Below are positions 50,721-63,600 of a DNA stretch of 64,000 bases, in pieces (the stretch's first letter is position 1; every line of letters starts with the position of its first letter). Under the pieces are notes generated by a model. That model had not been told where the DNA came from, ran no database searches, and saw nothing but the letters and a program-made list of their open reading frames with translations. The position numbers and the translations under genes are program-made. Origin of the DNA: Scortum barcoo (lineage: Eukaryota > Chordata > Actinopteri > Centrarchiformes > Terapontidae); the NCBI GenBank assembly GCA_023238725.1, contig CM041545.1:15097782-15161781 (forward strand). The letters are read 5' to 3'.

Positions 50721-53700
50721 CTGTGACTGTGTGTGTACGACATAATTAGATCTTGACAGCATTAATGTGTGAGCTGCATTTACTGTGGTAGCCGCTCGAG
50801 TTGTAGCTGGTTTCAACTTCTTTATATACAGTGTGAGGTCAGTCGCTCTTATAATCACGCCTATATTATTATCTGTATCTTATGTACCATGATATTAGAA
50901 TGTAATGACTGAATACAAACAACTCATTGAAAAAGAGTTCAGCCTGGAGCGAGGGTGAGACCTCTTCCTGAGTACGTGTCTTCTGAATAACAAAGGACAC
51001 GCATCCTGTGAGAAATCACATGCCTCGTGTGTTTTAACTACATGGCTCAAGTGTGCGGGGGTGTTGAGGAGTTGTCACAGATGTTCTTGTGTCCGTGACC
51101 GTGAGGAAGTTAAGAAATCCCAAGCTGCGTCACGAAATGATACACAACAACCTGAAAGATTCGACAAGGTTGATCATGTGTGTTAGAACTGAGGAGAAAT
51201 GGCCTCTCTTCTGTCATATCATATCATCGCAAGATAATTTATTACTACTGAGATGATGTGTCTGCCGGCATTTGATTGTCAGCTCTCATCTCTGCCAGAC
51301 TAAAATCTGATCTCTTTGACTGTTTTCCACATCAGCAGTTATCCAGTGGCTCCAAATCAAGAGGCAGGGTCCTCCAAAGAATCTCCGGATAAATCTGCGG
51401 GGTTATAAGAAGATGAAGATGAGAGAGGACACAGAATTGATTACTTTTTCTCTTTCTTTTTCTTCTTTCTTCACTTTTTCAGTCATTTCAGTCGACGAAT
51501 GCACCGGTGCGTTCAAATCACGTGACGTAGCAGCAAGACGCAGCCTCACTGAGTCTCCGTTTCAACTTGTGTCGAAGGAAGTGTGGACTTCAAACTATAC
51601 ACCAGTTTTTAAATTGTGTCTGATAGGCCGAGTAAAAACAGACTTGTGATAAATAATTTACACTGTGCTTTTCCTGAATATTGTCTTCACATTTGGTGCA
51701 GGAAGAAATGGTAAAAATGGGCTATTGTAAGGAAAGTGCTAAAGTGCTAGCTTTTTTTGGAGTGGCACAAATTATTTGTGGCATCTTGTTGTTTTGTAAA
51801 TAATTGTAAATAACTTTGTTGTTTGCTGAATTTTTACGTAAGTTTTTGAAATGTACAATTTATATTTGCATTCTAAAATGGTTCATCAGACATGTTTGTG
51901 GTTTTCACAGTAAAAAAATCAAACTTTTTCCTGTTGGGCTTTTATGTTTTAGTAGTAGTCCCCAGCGGGTTAAATGAAACTTTGTGAGAAGTTTAAATGA
52001 GAAAAGTCTATTTGATGGAACTGCGAACAGCTCAAAGACATCTGAGACATGACAAGACACCCTGCTTTATTCTTTAACATGCACTGTATTTTATGAGCTT
52101 CTCATGTGTTTTTTAAAGTAAGCTCTGAACCGTGACTTCAGTTTTTGATTGAATGAAGTGGACTAAAAAATAAAACATCGAGGTGGTGAAGTATCATATC
52201 AAGTATAAAACTGGTATATTCAGATAAAGTACAAGTATTTCAAAACTTCACTTGGGTTTCTGATTAATTTAAATTTTGAGTAAATGTTTATCCTGTAATT
52301 TTTTATCACTAGTTTTGCCATCAACCATATTTACCTGCAGCAGGGCTGGATAACTTTCCCCCTTTATTTTCACAAACTTGTATGAAGCCACTAAAGGAAA
52401 TCGGAGTCCTGTGACCTAAACTGTACCTTCAGAAGTTTTGGTGAAAGATAAAAAAAGGTCATGTGTGCATTTATATTTACGTGTCTGTAAACCTCACACA
52501 AGGTTACACAGGGCTGCGTTCATATGCGCAAAAGTGTGCGAGCCACATAAGCGCGTTCTTGCCGCTCACCCTGCACATCAAATAACCTTCACTGGGCCGA
52601 TTTATGGGTTGGCCGGATGATTACATCTCAGCTATCTGTCAGCAAGCCAGATGGCAGCAGGTGACGATAAATCGTAATGAATAGGGGCTTTTTTTTTAAA
52701 AAAAGAAGAGTTTATTACAGTTGTTAATATTGTGTTCGATCACTTTAAAGGTGTATTATGCAAAATTAGAAAAACAAACCTTATAATATTTAATCAAACA
52801 AACATAAAGCTGTCACTGGGGCTGAATATATTAATCCATGTACTTTGCTTTCACATTGTGATTGGGTTTAGTAATGAAATCCATAGCATAATAATTTGAG
52901 TGGCAGCCAGGGGCTCAGGTCTGCTGTGTCCATATAAATTAAAATGGCTGTATTTCTTGAAATGGAGAGTATTTTCTTTGTCCACAATAGAGAGCTCGCT
53001 GTCGGCCACTTGGCTGAACGAGAGTTCAACCTCATCTCTCAATTCTAATCCTCTTCTAAGTTTTCAGTATTGTTTAACAAATGCTCAGACAACACTACAC
53101 AGTTTACACAAAGGGCAGCAGCGGTCTGGAATGAATCCCATTTATGCAGCAGATACCTTTGTATTAAATCCCGCATGGTTTCATCATATCTCACCTGTTC
53201 TCATTAAAACGTGTCTGAAGTGTCATCTGCCGCCTCAGTCAAGATCAAAGCTATGATAAAAAAGTGTGCTGGCCAGAGGCAACTGACTACAGTGTTAAAA
53301 TCCACTCACCACCATCTATATTCAGCGTGTTGTCGAGAGTGCTGTTGCATGATCCATTTACCTAAATGGCTTACCTTTCTGAAGCATCCTCCATGGAGGC
53401 TATCTTGATAAAGGAGTTTTTAAAACATAAGGCCATACCAGCTTTGTGCTGAATTCACTGGGTGAGCTGCTTTCAGTGCTCTCTTTCATCTGCTCTTGTA
53501 GTCTTATTGCTTCACTGTGAATACCGTCACTGTGACAAACAACATTTAGCCAAGGAGCTGAGGTCTCGCCTCAAACAGAAAAGACAAGACTCTTCATTTT
53601 CCATCCATCAAACCCAGAAACCTCTCGCAGTGAAGCGACAGTGCCAGCCACTCTTTTCATTTTCAATATCAATATTCAAATGTTACATAAGGATATTTGA

Positions 53701-54879
53701 CATTGAAACCATGAATAATCATGGCTTCTTACTGACCTCAGGCCTCACCTGTATATTATTCAGTTGAAGGTGAAAACTGAAAATCCATCTATGTGTTAGT
53801 CTATCAAAGTTTAGTCACAGACTGCTGGTGAACCTATATTCAATCACAAAATCAATCCTCTGTACTGTAATTCACTGAGTTATCGGACCCATTTGGCAGT
53901 AACTTAGTTCAGACACTTTCGGCAGGAATCTTTCTCTAAATAGGATTTTTGGATCTTTGGACCTCTTTAGGAGCAGAACCTGCCTTGTAGGTTGTTGCAC
54001 TTCTTGTCCCAGCTGAGTTGATTCCATTTGGCAATAAACGTTTCTGCCTATCTTCCTCTGTAACTCCCCTGAGAGGTGTTCTGATAATGGGTTGCACTAT
54101 TTTCTGGGTTAGAAGATTAATGGTGGTCATTTAGGGAAAAAAATGCCTTGAAGGTTATCCTTGCTTGTCACGTTGTGAAGAACTAGATTCCTTTCTCAGG
54201 GATAAATAATGCTGGCACGGTAGGTGAGGACACAGGTAGATCAAACGTAACGGACAAGGCGTCAGATTCATTTTCATGTGAGCTCATATATGTATCGGCC
54301 AAATTAAAAATGATCATTAAAATATGCATACAATTGTGGACAAATCTTTAAAAAAAAAAACTTTACATTTTGAGAAGGAAAACTTCTAAGATGGAATAAA
54401 TGTTAAAAGATAAGTTGCAAGTAATTCATTTGATTATCTACACCTGAAAATTTAAGCATATACTAAATATAAATATAAATTTCTCATATACTAAATCAAA
54501 ATAGACAATTTATCAACCGATTGTTTTCCAAAGTAGATCAGCTGTTTCTTTTTAATGAGTCATAATCACATGAGTTGCCCCATTTACTGGGCACACTGAT
54601 CAAACAGAACAAAGCAACGCTTGAATTTAGCTTTGGTGCCAAGTTGCAAATTAGTGTTTCACAATGTGAGATCTGATATAATCAGCTCACAGGAACACGG
54701 GCCTATAATAAGAGAAGTTTATCTCCATAAATGTCAGTCATACAGTGCATAATATTTGCAGAGAGACATTCATTTACCCTTTTTTCAGATTAGTTTGTAT
54801 TGCTTGAAACATTTCTTTACGTTTTTTTATTCATTCCTGAGAAATGTTGGATGTTGGCCTGAAGATGAGCGGCCAAGAG
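50721..54879. other. Intergenic DNA, no recognised gene
   Basis: Mostly AT-rich unique sequence. Short frames at 51413-51649, 52900-53256 and 53462-53767 lack family resemblance. A weak similarity of 52160-52250 to the AGTACAAGTATTT repeat family is noted. Confidence 0.5.
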
Positions 54880-55900
54880 GAAACATTTTGATTTTCCCAC
54901 CACTGGAGGGAGCTGTTTGCTCAAGTTTCCCTGCATGTAAGAGTGCTCTCCAGTTCAGTGCTTGTGAGGAACAGCACATTCAAGGGCATAGCCACCAAGC
55001 TATCTCTCTCCCTTCTTCTATAGGCATATTTGAACACAATCCAGCTCCTACATTATTGCCGTCTTTGATAAATGGACGCATAGAGCGCCATTACAGCTGC
55101 AGGTGCCGCTAAATAGTGCCAAGTTTAGATGTTGCCTTTTCCTCTGCATCTGGTTAATAACTACATCCAAGCTGAGGAGGCTCCTCTGTCTCGTACCATT
55201 ATGAAGAAAAACGATGTCAATAAAGCGCATGCTAGCGATTCAGGCATCCAAGTGCCCTTGTAAAGGATGCATCCTGGTTCTAATCATGCATTATGGCAAT
55301 ATTATTGACTCATATTTTTCTCTTCCAAAACATGAAGACCTTTGGAGCGTATCGCCTCATCTCGCTGAAGGTGGAGGTTGGTCAGGTTAGTTCGACTCGG
55401 CGTGGATTTAAGTTTCTCGCCAAGTTTGAAAAGTACCTGAAGAATGGTGCTTTTAAAATGTCATTGCCAAGGCTACTTCTTCATTCACTGACAAACTGCA
55501 AGAGGCTATATCGACTCCGCACTCGTAGCCTTGTGGAGTGGCAATTGCAATCCGCAGCTATCCACCCCCACACCCCCTCAAAGCATCGCCAATACATTGC
55601 CGTCGTGACCCAAAGAGTGTCTAGAGTGAGCAAGATTAAAGGGGCAACACGTCAAAATCCTCTTTGACTCCTCCAAATACACTTGGGCTAAATCAATTAA
55701 TTCATTAACTAAGTAGAGGTCACAGCCAATAGTTGGGCTAAGACAAATTAAATCAATTAGCCGGGCTAATAAGATGAGGGAGACTTTAATTAGTGGAAGT
55801 TTAATCAAAGGCATGTTTGCGCTGTGCTGCGTTATGAAGCAGCCCAATGGATCTTCTTTAGAAAGATCCATTAGGCCCGTCAGATGAAACTTTGGCCCCA
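54880..55900. promoter_or_regulatory. Candidate conserved non-coding block with homeodomain sites
   Basis: About 1 kb of complex, non-repetitive sequence. It includes GGTTAATAACTAC (55152), ATCAATTAATTCATTAAC (from about 55693), AAATTAAATCAATTAG (from about 55745) and CTTTAATTAGTGG (55783). Such clusters of TAAT/ATTA cores are typical of vertebrate developmental enhancers. A 124-codon plus-strand frame (55293-55667) crosses it but resembles nothing known. Conservation cannot be tested here. Confidence 0.35.
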
Positions 55901-56109
55901 AACACTAAAACGTATCTACAGTTTCATGTTCTTATATATGAGTTACATTTTTGTTTTTTTGTACGTTTTAAGCGTAATGCATGTGGTTATCTCTCTATTC
56001 CTCAGTCTGAGCATGCTTCTTTTGTGGAAGAATCTAATTATTTATTGGAAAACACTTTTTTTTAAAAAGAAAAAGTAAATTAAATGAAAAAATGATAAAA
56101 AAACACTGA

Positions 56110-56290
56110 CCCACTTCCAGGGCAGTTAGGTGTGCGGAGGATGCCAAGCCTCGGAGAGCAAATTAAGTACCCAATTAATCTAATTAAAATAAAAGATGAT
56201 GCAGGCAGTCGGGTCAGACACTTGCTTCCAAGTTTCTTTGCTATATAAAGTTGAATTATTAAGGAGGTAGCCCCAAGCCTGTTCTAACAC
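56110..56290. promoter_or_regulatory. Second ATTA-rich candidate regulatory block
   Basis: Contains GCAAATTAAGTACCCAATTA, ATCTAATTAAAATAAAAG and GAATTATTAAGGAGG within 180 bp, with a GC-rich left half. It lies 210 bp after the previous block and may be part of it. Confidence 0.3.
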
Positions 56291-57087
56291 TCTCAATCTC
56301 TTTCAGTGTTTTTTCTTATGGTTTCATCAGCTCTTGCATGCATGTGTGTCTGTTAAGTGTGCACATCTGTGTGTGTTTCATAATCCTGTCAAGCCATCTG
56401 TTGTCATTAAAACCTACGCCTGTTGCTCCACAGATCCCAAGTATTCATCTGGCCAGATGTTACTTTTAACTACTGTATCTCAAAGTTTTGTGCTTTGTTT
56501 CGCACAAAACTCAACAACTTTGAACAGCTTGGTTAAATAAAACAACAACAACAACAAAAAAACACAAGTTCATGTGTGTCAGTCGTGGTTTCTAATTTAC
56601 TTTGAGTGGAAGTAGGAAATGTTGAAGGTTATATTATAGAGTTTTATCCAACATTTTTCATTTCAATGATGTACCTTTTGCCTGCAGATGTTTTCTATAA
56701 ATAGTAAATTCCTGAATAAAACAGGACAGATTGCATTGATGCAGATGTTTCCTTTTTGGTTGGTCTCATCTGTCTTTCTTGTCTTCCCAAGCTACATGTG
56801 GCTGGATTGGGCCTGGCTAGTGTTAATCCTTGGCATAAGGGGGCTAGGCTGGATTATCGACTGATGTGGAAACATCTGTATGGGTGGATGAGAGGGTTGT
56901 GAATCTTGGACGTGGAAATGAAGAAGAAAGAGGGTGGTTTTAGGTGGACTGCGACCTTTGAGGGCAAGAGCGGTGAGGCTGCCATCAGAGGTACGAAACA
57001 GCCGGAGAGAAGCGGGGGAGGGAGAATTTGGCATTTTCTTGCTTTCTAAACCGCACCGTCACAAAAAAGCATGTCTGATTGAAGACT

Positions 57088-57116
57088 TTGTGTGTGTGTG
57101 TGTGTGTGTGTGCGCG
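57088..57116. repeat. (GT)n microsatellite
   Basis: A GT run ending in GCGCGC. An AAT run follows at about 57214-57230. Confidence 0.85.
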
Positions 57117-57356
57117 CTTGAATCTACAGGATGTCTCATGACATGAAGATCATCATCTTTTCTCAACTTGCCATTTTACAGAATTTGTTATTCTGAAATC
57201 ATTCGGAAAAAGTTTAATAATAATAATAATCAAATGGTTTTGATCAAGACATTTTACGTTGTTTTTTTTTTTTTAAATCCAACTTTACTTCCAATATTCC
57301 AGCACACACGGCTGTTAAAAAACTTGTTTCTCCTCCTGATCATCATGAGCCAAAAT

Positions 57357-57540
57357 AAGACAGAGGCCTGGGTTTTGTGTTTTGCATATTTTGCATACAG
57401 AGCCACTTCTATCTGCATAGTGTCATTAATATGCGGGGATGATTTAGAGGGCAGGGGAGACTGGCGGATTAGGCCTGATTCAGTCCTCACTGGGGGGAGT
57501 TTGAGGAAGGAGGAGGTTTACATCAACAAGCCCTGATTTA
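57357..57540. promoter_or_regulatory. Candidate regulatory block with tandem octamer/POU sites
   Basis: TTTGCATAT and TTTGCATAC form a direct repeat of 9 bp at 57381-57398, followed by ATTAATATGC at 57425-57434. These are octamer/POU-type cores (TATGCAAA on the other strand). The remaining sequence is complex and repeat-free. Confidence 0.35.
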
Positions 57541-58411
57541 TGTTGGTGAACAGATGGCGGCGAAATTGCTCTGTTTGGAAAAGATGTGCAATTTATTTCA
57601 GCTGATACTGTAGAGAGAGAGAGAGTTGATTGTTGCAGAGGAAGAGGGCTGAGGATGAAGTTACTCCAGAGCTGGCAGGCTGAATTTTACTGTTACTGTA
57701 CGCAGTGAAACACAGGTGAAGTTGGAAGCTTTTCCAGAGCACCAGGAAAAGTTTCCAGACCGACGCAAATCACAAAAGAACACGAGTGCAGACATGGCAG
57801 TTTGCTTCTGCACCGTAATTTACTATTACTACTTGGTTGCAATTCTTCCTAAATGAGCTGTGTTAATGTAAAGTTAATGGCATGCAATGTGTAGCCAAAA
57901 AGAGCCGCACCGTTGTCCGTTGCCTCCGTGTAATAGATAGCACTCTAACTGTTTTTGGATCCTGTTTGTTTTGCTGTTCGAGGCTGGTGTAGTGTTTACC
58001 GTCCATGCAAACTGGTGGCTCTCTGCAGGTCAGTACCGTCCGCCAACAGAGGAGTTCAGAGGAGTTTTTTGTTGAGTGGTTTTAAACACTAAAAGGCAAG
58101 GACAGAAGAGAAGGAGACAGGTGAAGTGGATAGACAAAGCGATGCAGGTAAATTCAAGCTGTGCAAACCTGATGTGCATCAGGTTTTTTTTCCTTTGGCA
58201 GTCCGGTTGTATCGTGTTTGGTGCTGTGCCCTCATAACAGGTTGTGATAAGGTTTCATCACAGCTTGGCAGGGCATCCGTGTGAAACATTTAGATCAAAA
58301 GACTTCCAAGGAAAGGATAAGGCCTTTTTGTTTTTGATTGCTGCTGACAATAAGCACTTTGAAAACTCGGTGCATGCACCATATGGGGGTTGGCTTCTGA
58401 ACTGTCACCCT

Positions 58412-58441
58412 TTTTTATTATTATATTATTATTATTATTAT
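58412..58441. repeat. (ATT)n microsatellite
   Basis: ATTATT units following a poly(T) run. Confidence 0.85.
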
Positions 58442-58611
58442 CCCACTTGAGTTTGGCTTGTCCACCCCACAGCGTGTGGAGCTACACCCCTGATGTCAAC
58501 CCTCTTGTCAATTAAGGATCCATACACCAACATTACATCAAATAAGTGGAAACATGATACAGTTACCGCACACTCGATCTGATCAATACGGCCCCGTCTC
58601 TGCCACATCCC

Positions 58612-58616
<5 letters not shown>

Positions 58617-58647
<31 letters not shown>
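58617..58647. repeat. (AC)n microsatellite
   Basis: A nearly pure AC run of about 30 nt. Confidence 0.9.
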
Positions 58648-58651
<4 letters not shown>

Positions 58652-58849
58652 TTTTACTATGTAATTGATTTATGGAGATTCAGCATGCAGAAACGTATTG
58701 ATCCAAATGAGGCGGCTGTGATGGAATATGGTGATTTGGCATTTTTATGATTAATATTATAATGGTCCCAAATGTAGCTTTTTTTTTTTTATTCAACAAA
58801 AGTTAATCCTGACTGCTTACAGGCTAACAGAGAGGCTAACGGTCCTCTT

Positions 58850-59420
58850 GTGTTGTAAAGTGAGCTGACAAAAGGCCTGTTGATTCTAACAGCCATGCAG
58901 AGAGAGAAAGGTCAATGCTAACGAGGGTCCCTCAGTGAAGTGGGTGCCAATACACGCAGTTAAAATTGAGATGGGTTAGAAACCTAGGGTGTGGGATAGG
59001 ACTGGGTGTCAGTCTGAGTTTGTGTGTGTGTGTATGTACACACAAATAAGGAGTGCAAATGAAAGGATACCAGCGGGGTAAAACTTGAACCACTACCCAC
59101 CATTAGCCTGATTGGCCGGAGGGGTCAGCAGGGGTCAATTGATGGGTCAATCACATTGTCGATTTGATGACCCAACCGCATCGGTTTGGCAAATAGAGGG
59201 CCGGACGCCAGTTGCGCTCGCTCTCCCTCCTCCTCATCTGAGTTATTGTGCATGCCAGGGCTACGTTACATTAACACAGAAAAATCTATCCGATCACTTA
59301 TGCTGATTTACGCTCAGACTGCGCTGCCCCGTCAACCCTCTTGACCAGCTCAAGAGAACATTTTTAATGCAAGGAGATTTATGCTGCAAATTACTTCACA
59401 GTGGTAAAATATGAGTGCAT
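58850..59420. promoter_or_regulatory. Candidate regulatory block
   Basis: Complex, repeat-poor sequence on both sides of a GT run (59021-59041). The part 59103-59330 holds GGGGTCAATTGATGGGTCAA, TGATGACCCAACCGCATCGG and a CCAAT-type GATTGG. The call rests on composition only. Confidence 0.22.
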
Positions 59421-60369
59421 GAGGTCTGACATCTGAACAGTGTGTTCGTGTTGGATTTTTTTTTTTCCAATCCAGACTCAGCAACTGAACGTAAAAAAAA
59501 AAAAGAAAGAAAAAATAGGATATTTGTGTGTGAGAGAGATAAAGGTAAAGGTTTCTTTCTTAAAACAATTTCACCTTGTTGATTTTTAGCAGTACATCAC
59601 TGTTGTCACTCAGCATCTTTTCACTACTGTATCGGTTACAGCCATCAATTTAAAAAAAAGCCAGACCTACATGTGATTTGAACCAAAACGTGGCCTAGAT
59701 AGAAAACACAAGATAAACGCATCAGTTTCCCAGGCCCGTCTGCAACAAAGTGCCAGGAGATCTGCGTATCTTTATCGGTGCCCCATTAATGATACAGCAA
59801 GTACAAAAGTACCGCAGCTCGGTTACCACTCTTCCTTTAACCTGCCAAGTCCAGATCCGCCTGAGCCACCAGAAAGAAATACCTCCACACACCGCTGCCA
59901 GCGACGTGATGTCAGGGGTCAAAAGGTGAAGGGTCAGGGAAGCAGGTGACCTAACCTCATCGTAACCAACACGGTGAAGGATTACCTAAATTTCTCCCTC
60001 TTTGCTTTTTTTCCCCCTTGTTTTTATCTGGCTGCGTAGAAAGTCAAATGGGAATTTATGGGTTCTGTGAAAAAACATTTGTAATACCACAACCAAAAAT
60101 CCAGACATGAAACAAAACCTCACTCAACAGCATGTCTAAAAAGGGAAGGTGCATATTTTTACTCAAATACATATTTCTTGGCCACTTCAGCAACAAGCTA
60201 TAAACCCAACAGTGACACATTGTCATCTTATGAGGTTAAAATGGGGAACATGTTAGCAAACAGTTGTCTACTTACGTATCCGACAGATACGGAGCCACAT
60301 TAGCATTCATTTGGAGTCGTGTTTGTGTCAACCTGATTAATGCAAGTCCAATATTCACTGCTGCTCCTT

Positions 60370-60663
60370 CTAACTATGCTCTGGTCTCCAACTCCTGAGG
60401 GAAATATGTGACTCCACCACGTTCACTGACGAGCTGCTAACTGTCTGTCGGCTCTTCGGTGCTGGGCCGGTCATGCACACGGGGTTTGTCGGATCTTTTG
60501 CCGATAGGAACATCTTCTTGCTGCGTCTGGGAAAGAGGCTGATGAGTGTGGTGAGAGTGAACTGAAACAGTAAAGCTGAGAGCAGTAAAACCAAAACAAT
60601 GAACTGAAAGATGCTTTTAAAGCTGCGTAAAAGTGAGGGGAACTGCCGAGTTGACTTGGTCAT
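60370..60663 (-). CDS. Candidate small membrane protein, unrecognised
   Basis: I do not recognise this frame. From the ATG at 60663 it is 97 codons. The start is basic (MTKSTRQFPSLLRSFKS). A strong hydrophobic segment runs at about residues 19-43 (FQFIVLVLLLSALLFQF and following) and is followed by PRRSKK. The tail is polar and Ser/Thr-rich. The basic residues after the helix would favour a cytosolic C-terminus under the positive-inside rule. Third positions are less AT-rich than the surroundings. No promoter or splice context is evident, so it may equally be chance. Confidence 0.2.
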   Translation of the reverse strand: MTKSTRQFPSLLRSFKSIFQFIVLVLLLSALLFQFTLTTLISLFPRRSKKMFLSAKDPTNPVCMTGPAPKSRQTVSSSSVNVVESHISLRSWRPEHS

Positions 60664-63600
60664 GAAAAGCAACCACAAAGTTTCACATCCACAATGTGAT
60701 AATGTGAAAATGTTGGTAATAGCAGTGAACTTCTCAAACCCCTGATATGCTCAACATTATTAACCCATACTTTGCTTTTTTTTTTATTTGAATGACCTTT
60801 TTTACATTTTTATTATACTCACTCTAGTGGCTCCTTTTCTCCACCATCCTTCCACCTGGCAGCAAGACTTTACTCTCAGCTTAGCTGTCCACACCTTCCA
60901 ACCCCCCCCCCCGAATTGACCAGTGTCAATTAGTATTTATGGGATTCTTGAAACTCTCTCAGCGTCTTATTGGGAGAACGATGCAACATTTTAAGACATT
61001 TCTCTCCTTTTGTACGCTCTCAGTTTTGCTATTTCGCACTGAAATATTTCTCATGAATGGGAATGTTAGACTTGTGAAAAAAATAAGACTTTTAACAAAA
61101 AAGCTGTTGTTAAAGCTTACAAACCCTCTAACACACATAAAATGTTTCAATAAGTGAAGCCAATGAAACAGAAATCAGGTTAAGGAGATCAGTCCTCCGG
61201 GCCGCAGTTTTCACAATAGCTGCGTTCAGCGGTGCTGCAGATCAGGTGTCCAGCTTCACACACGGTGACCCCAGCTTTGCAGGTTTGCGGTTACCTCAAA
61301 CTCCTCCAATATTAAACACAGACGTCTATTATCTGCAGCCGGTCTCCCTTTACACGGGCACACACACACACAAGTATCCGCCGTCCCATGTGCACACATG
61401 TTTTGTTTGGTTGCGTTGTGTGTGCATGTGTGTGAGCTAAGGACAATGGATGGGCTCGCAATGAAATATTTAAGGAAGAGCAGCACATAGCCTGTAAGGT
61501 GTTAGAGGTCACATCACCGGGAGAAAGAGGAGGAGAAAGAGGAAGACGCAGGTAATGTCAAACTTTGTGTTTTTTTTGCTTAAAATTGAACTTGCCCTGC
61601 CAGCATTCACTTCCTGGTCTTTCCCTGCTCCTGTTGACATCCTCTGTGTTGACTTCATCTTTTAGCAGGTGTGCTCTCCTAATCTCATTCATTAATGGAT
61701 ATGCTGTTATTTCTTGATAACTGAGAGTACTTTGAGTGCTGTCTTCCAAATTATTTCAAAAAGCAATTTGAGGGAATAAATGAGGCAATCAATTATTTTT
61801 TTAAACTTTGGCAAACTATCTTTGTGATAAAAACCTCAGAACTAAACAAGTTTTTTTGTCCATTAAAAATCAGCATCTCCTGCCATGATAATTAGTTCCT
61901 CCACAACTCCTAGCATGTAACAACATTTCCACATGCTACAAGGGCAGACTTGCTTCAGAGCATGTGGTGGCTTATCCTGCCTCGGTGGGGTTTTGTCCCA
62001 GTCTGCTCGCTACAAAGAGCGTTTAGCCTCTCCTGAATAATCCAATGAGAGCACCCGGTAGATGGAGACCCGAGGTTGGAAACCTGAGAGCGACATCTGA
62101 CACATACGCCCAGAGGGGACCTGGGGACTGGATGACTTTGGGTGGTTATTGTTGGTAGTGGTGGTGGTGTGGCTTCTGGACATGTCACCTAACCCCCGGC
62201 TCTCTCTGCCCCACCTTCCTCTGCTCCCTTATTGATGCCTGCCTATTGGGCTGAGTGGGTGGTGGTCGAAGGGTCCACTTTCCACTTTCTCTCTGTGATC
62301 TGTGGCTTGGCATTTTTGTCATCTTACTGTGTGTGTGTGTGTGTGTGTGTGTAAAAGTGCATCTCAATGTGTTTGATTTTGCAGATGGAAGAATATGCCG
62401 AAGAAGAAATGCTAAAGAGAGGCTGTGACTCATGCAACAAAGCCTGATGATGATTTTAAAAAAATATTTGCAAACAGCTAGTTGATTTCATTTCCCTCCA
62501 AAGTGCGTCATGGTGCGGTCCAGCCATCGCAGAGGTTCATGTCCCAGCTGTCAAGCAATCACAATTACTGTATATTTGTTGGCCACCTCTACGACTCGCG
62601 GTGCTCAGTAACTTATCGCCCCGTCCCTAACCTTTCTGGGCAGAGGGTGCATCCATCATCTTAAAGTGCGATCTATTCCGGTCCACCTTCAGCCAGGAGG
62701 GGAAAGGCCTGAGCCAGCGTGTGTGTGTGTGTGTGTGTGTGTCAGCACAACTTATGGGCTGTCAGCACAAAGTGCAGAGCCTTGCCGGAAACTGACAACC
62801 ACCGAATGACTGACAGGGACATTGCACCATTATGTTCCCCATGTATGTGTGTAAAAGCGCATGTTTATGTGCTTGCGCGTATAATCATGCACATTAAACC
62901 TCCCTTCAGTTATATTTCTCTCTTTGCCCTAAAGGATCTTTCTATTTTTTCTTTTTATGCCACTCCTCATGTAGTGAAGCAATGCACAGAAGCACCACTT
63001 GTCATTATGATGGCTTCAACACTGTCGCCTAGGAATGTGATTGGGGCAAATTAGACAAGCCTTCTTTGCTCGTTGCTATAGTAATGCTGTTCATCCTCTC
63101 CCAGGACTCCTATAATTTTTTTTTCTTTTCACATTTTAATGCACCTCTATATATTTTAATGTCTTACACCCTAACACATATAAATGTCCCTCCTGGTGAC
63201 ACCATAAGCCATAAACAAAAAATTAAAATTCGCCTTGCTGCTTTATCAGTGTACCTCTGTCTTTTACTCCTCCATCGCTCCTCCTCCTTCATTTCTCCTT
63301 TTTTTCCCCACTTTCAAATATTCTTGCCTCCTTTTCTGCTCCCTCTCTGTACCACGTGATCCCTCCCTCCATCTCTCCCCCAGCCGACCCTCCTCTTTCC
63401 CATCAGCACCCAGGGGCTGATGAATGCGTGGCCTCCTATTGATCGCGATGGGTGATGGATGATGGCTGGGAGATGAGTGATGGGGTGCAGGCAAAGGTGC
63501 CAATAGGGGGGCAGCCAGAGGGTGGGGTCTCCCCTACTGGCGCTAATGGGAGAAGACTAGGGGAGACGGCCGCTGTGGCGACCACTCGGCCCCGCCTTCT

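Noticed and set aside
53462..53767. 101-codon plus-strand frame
   Set aside because: No similarity to a known family and no gene context.
55293..55667. 124-codon basic plus-strand frame
   Set aside because: No recognised domain, promoter or splice context. It crosses a block that looks regulatory, so I treat it as chance.
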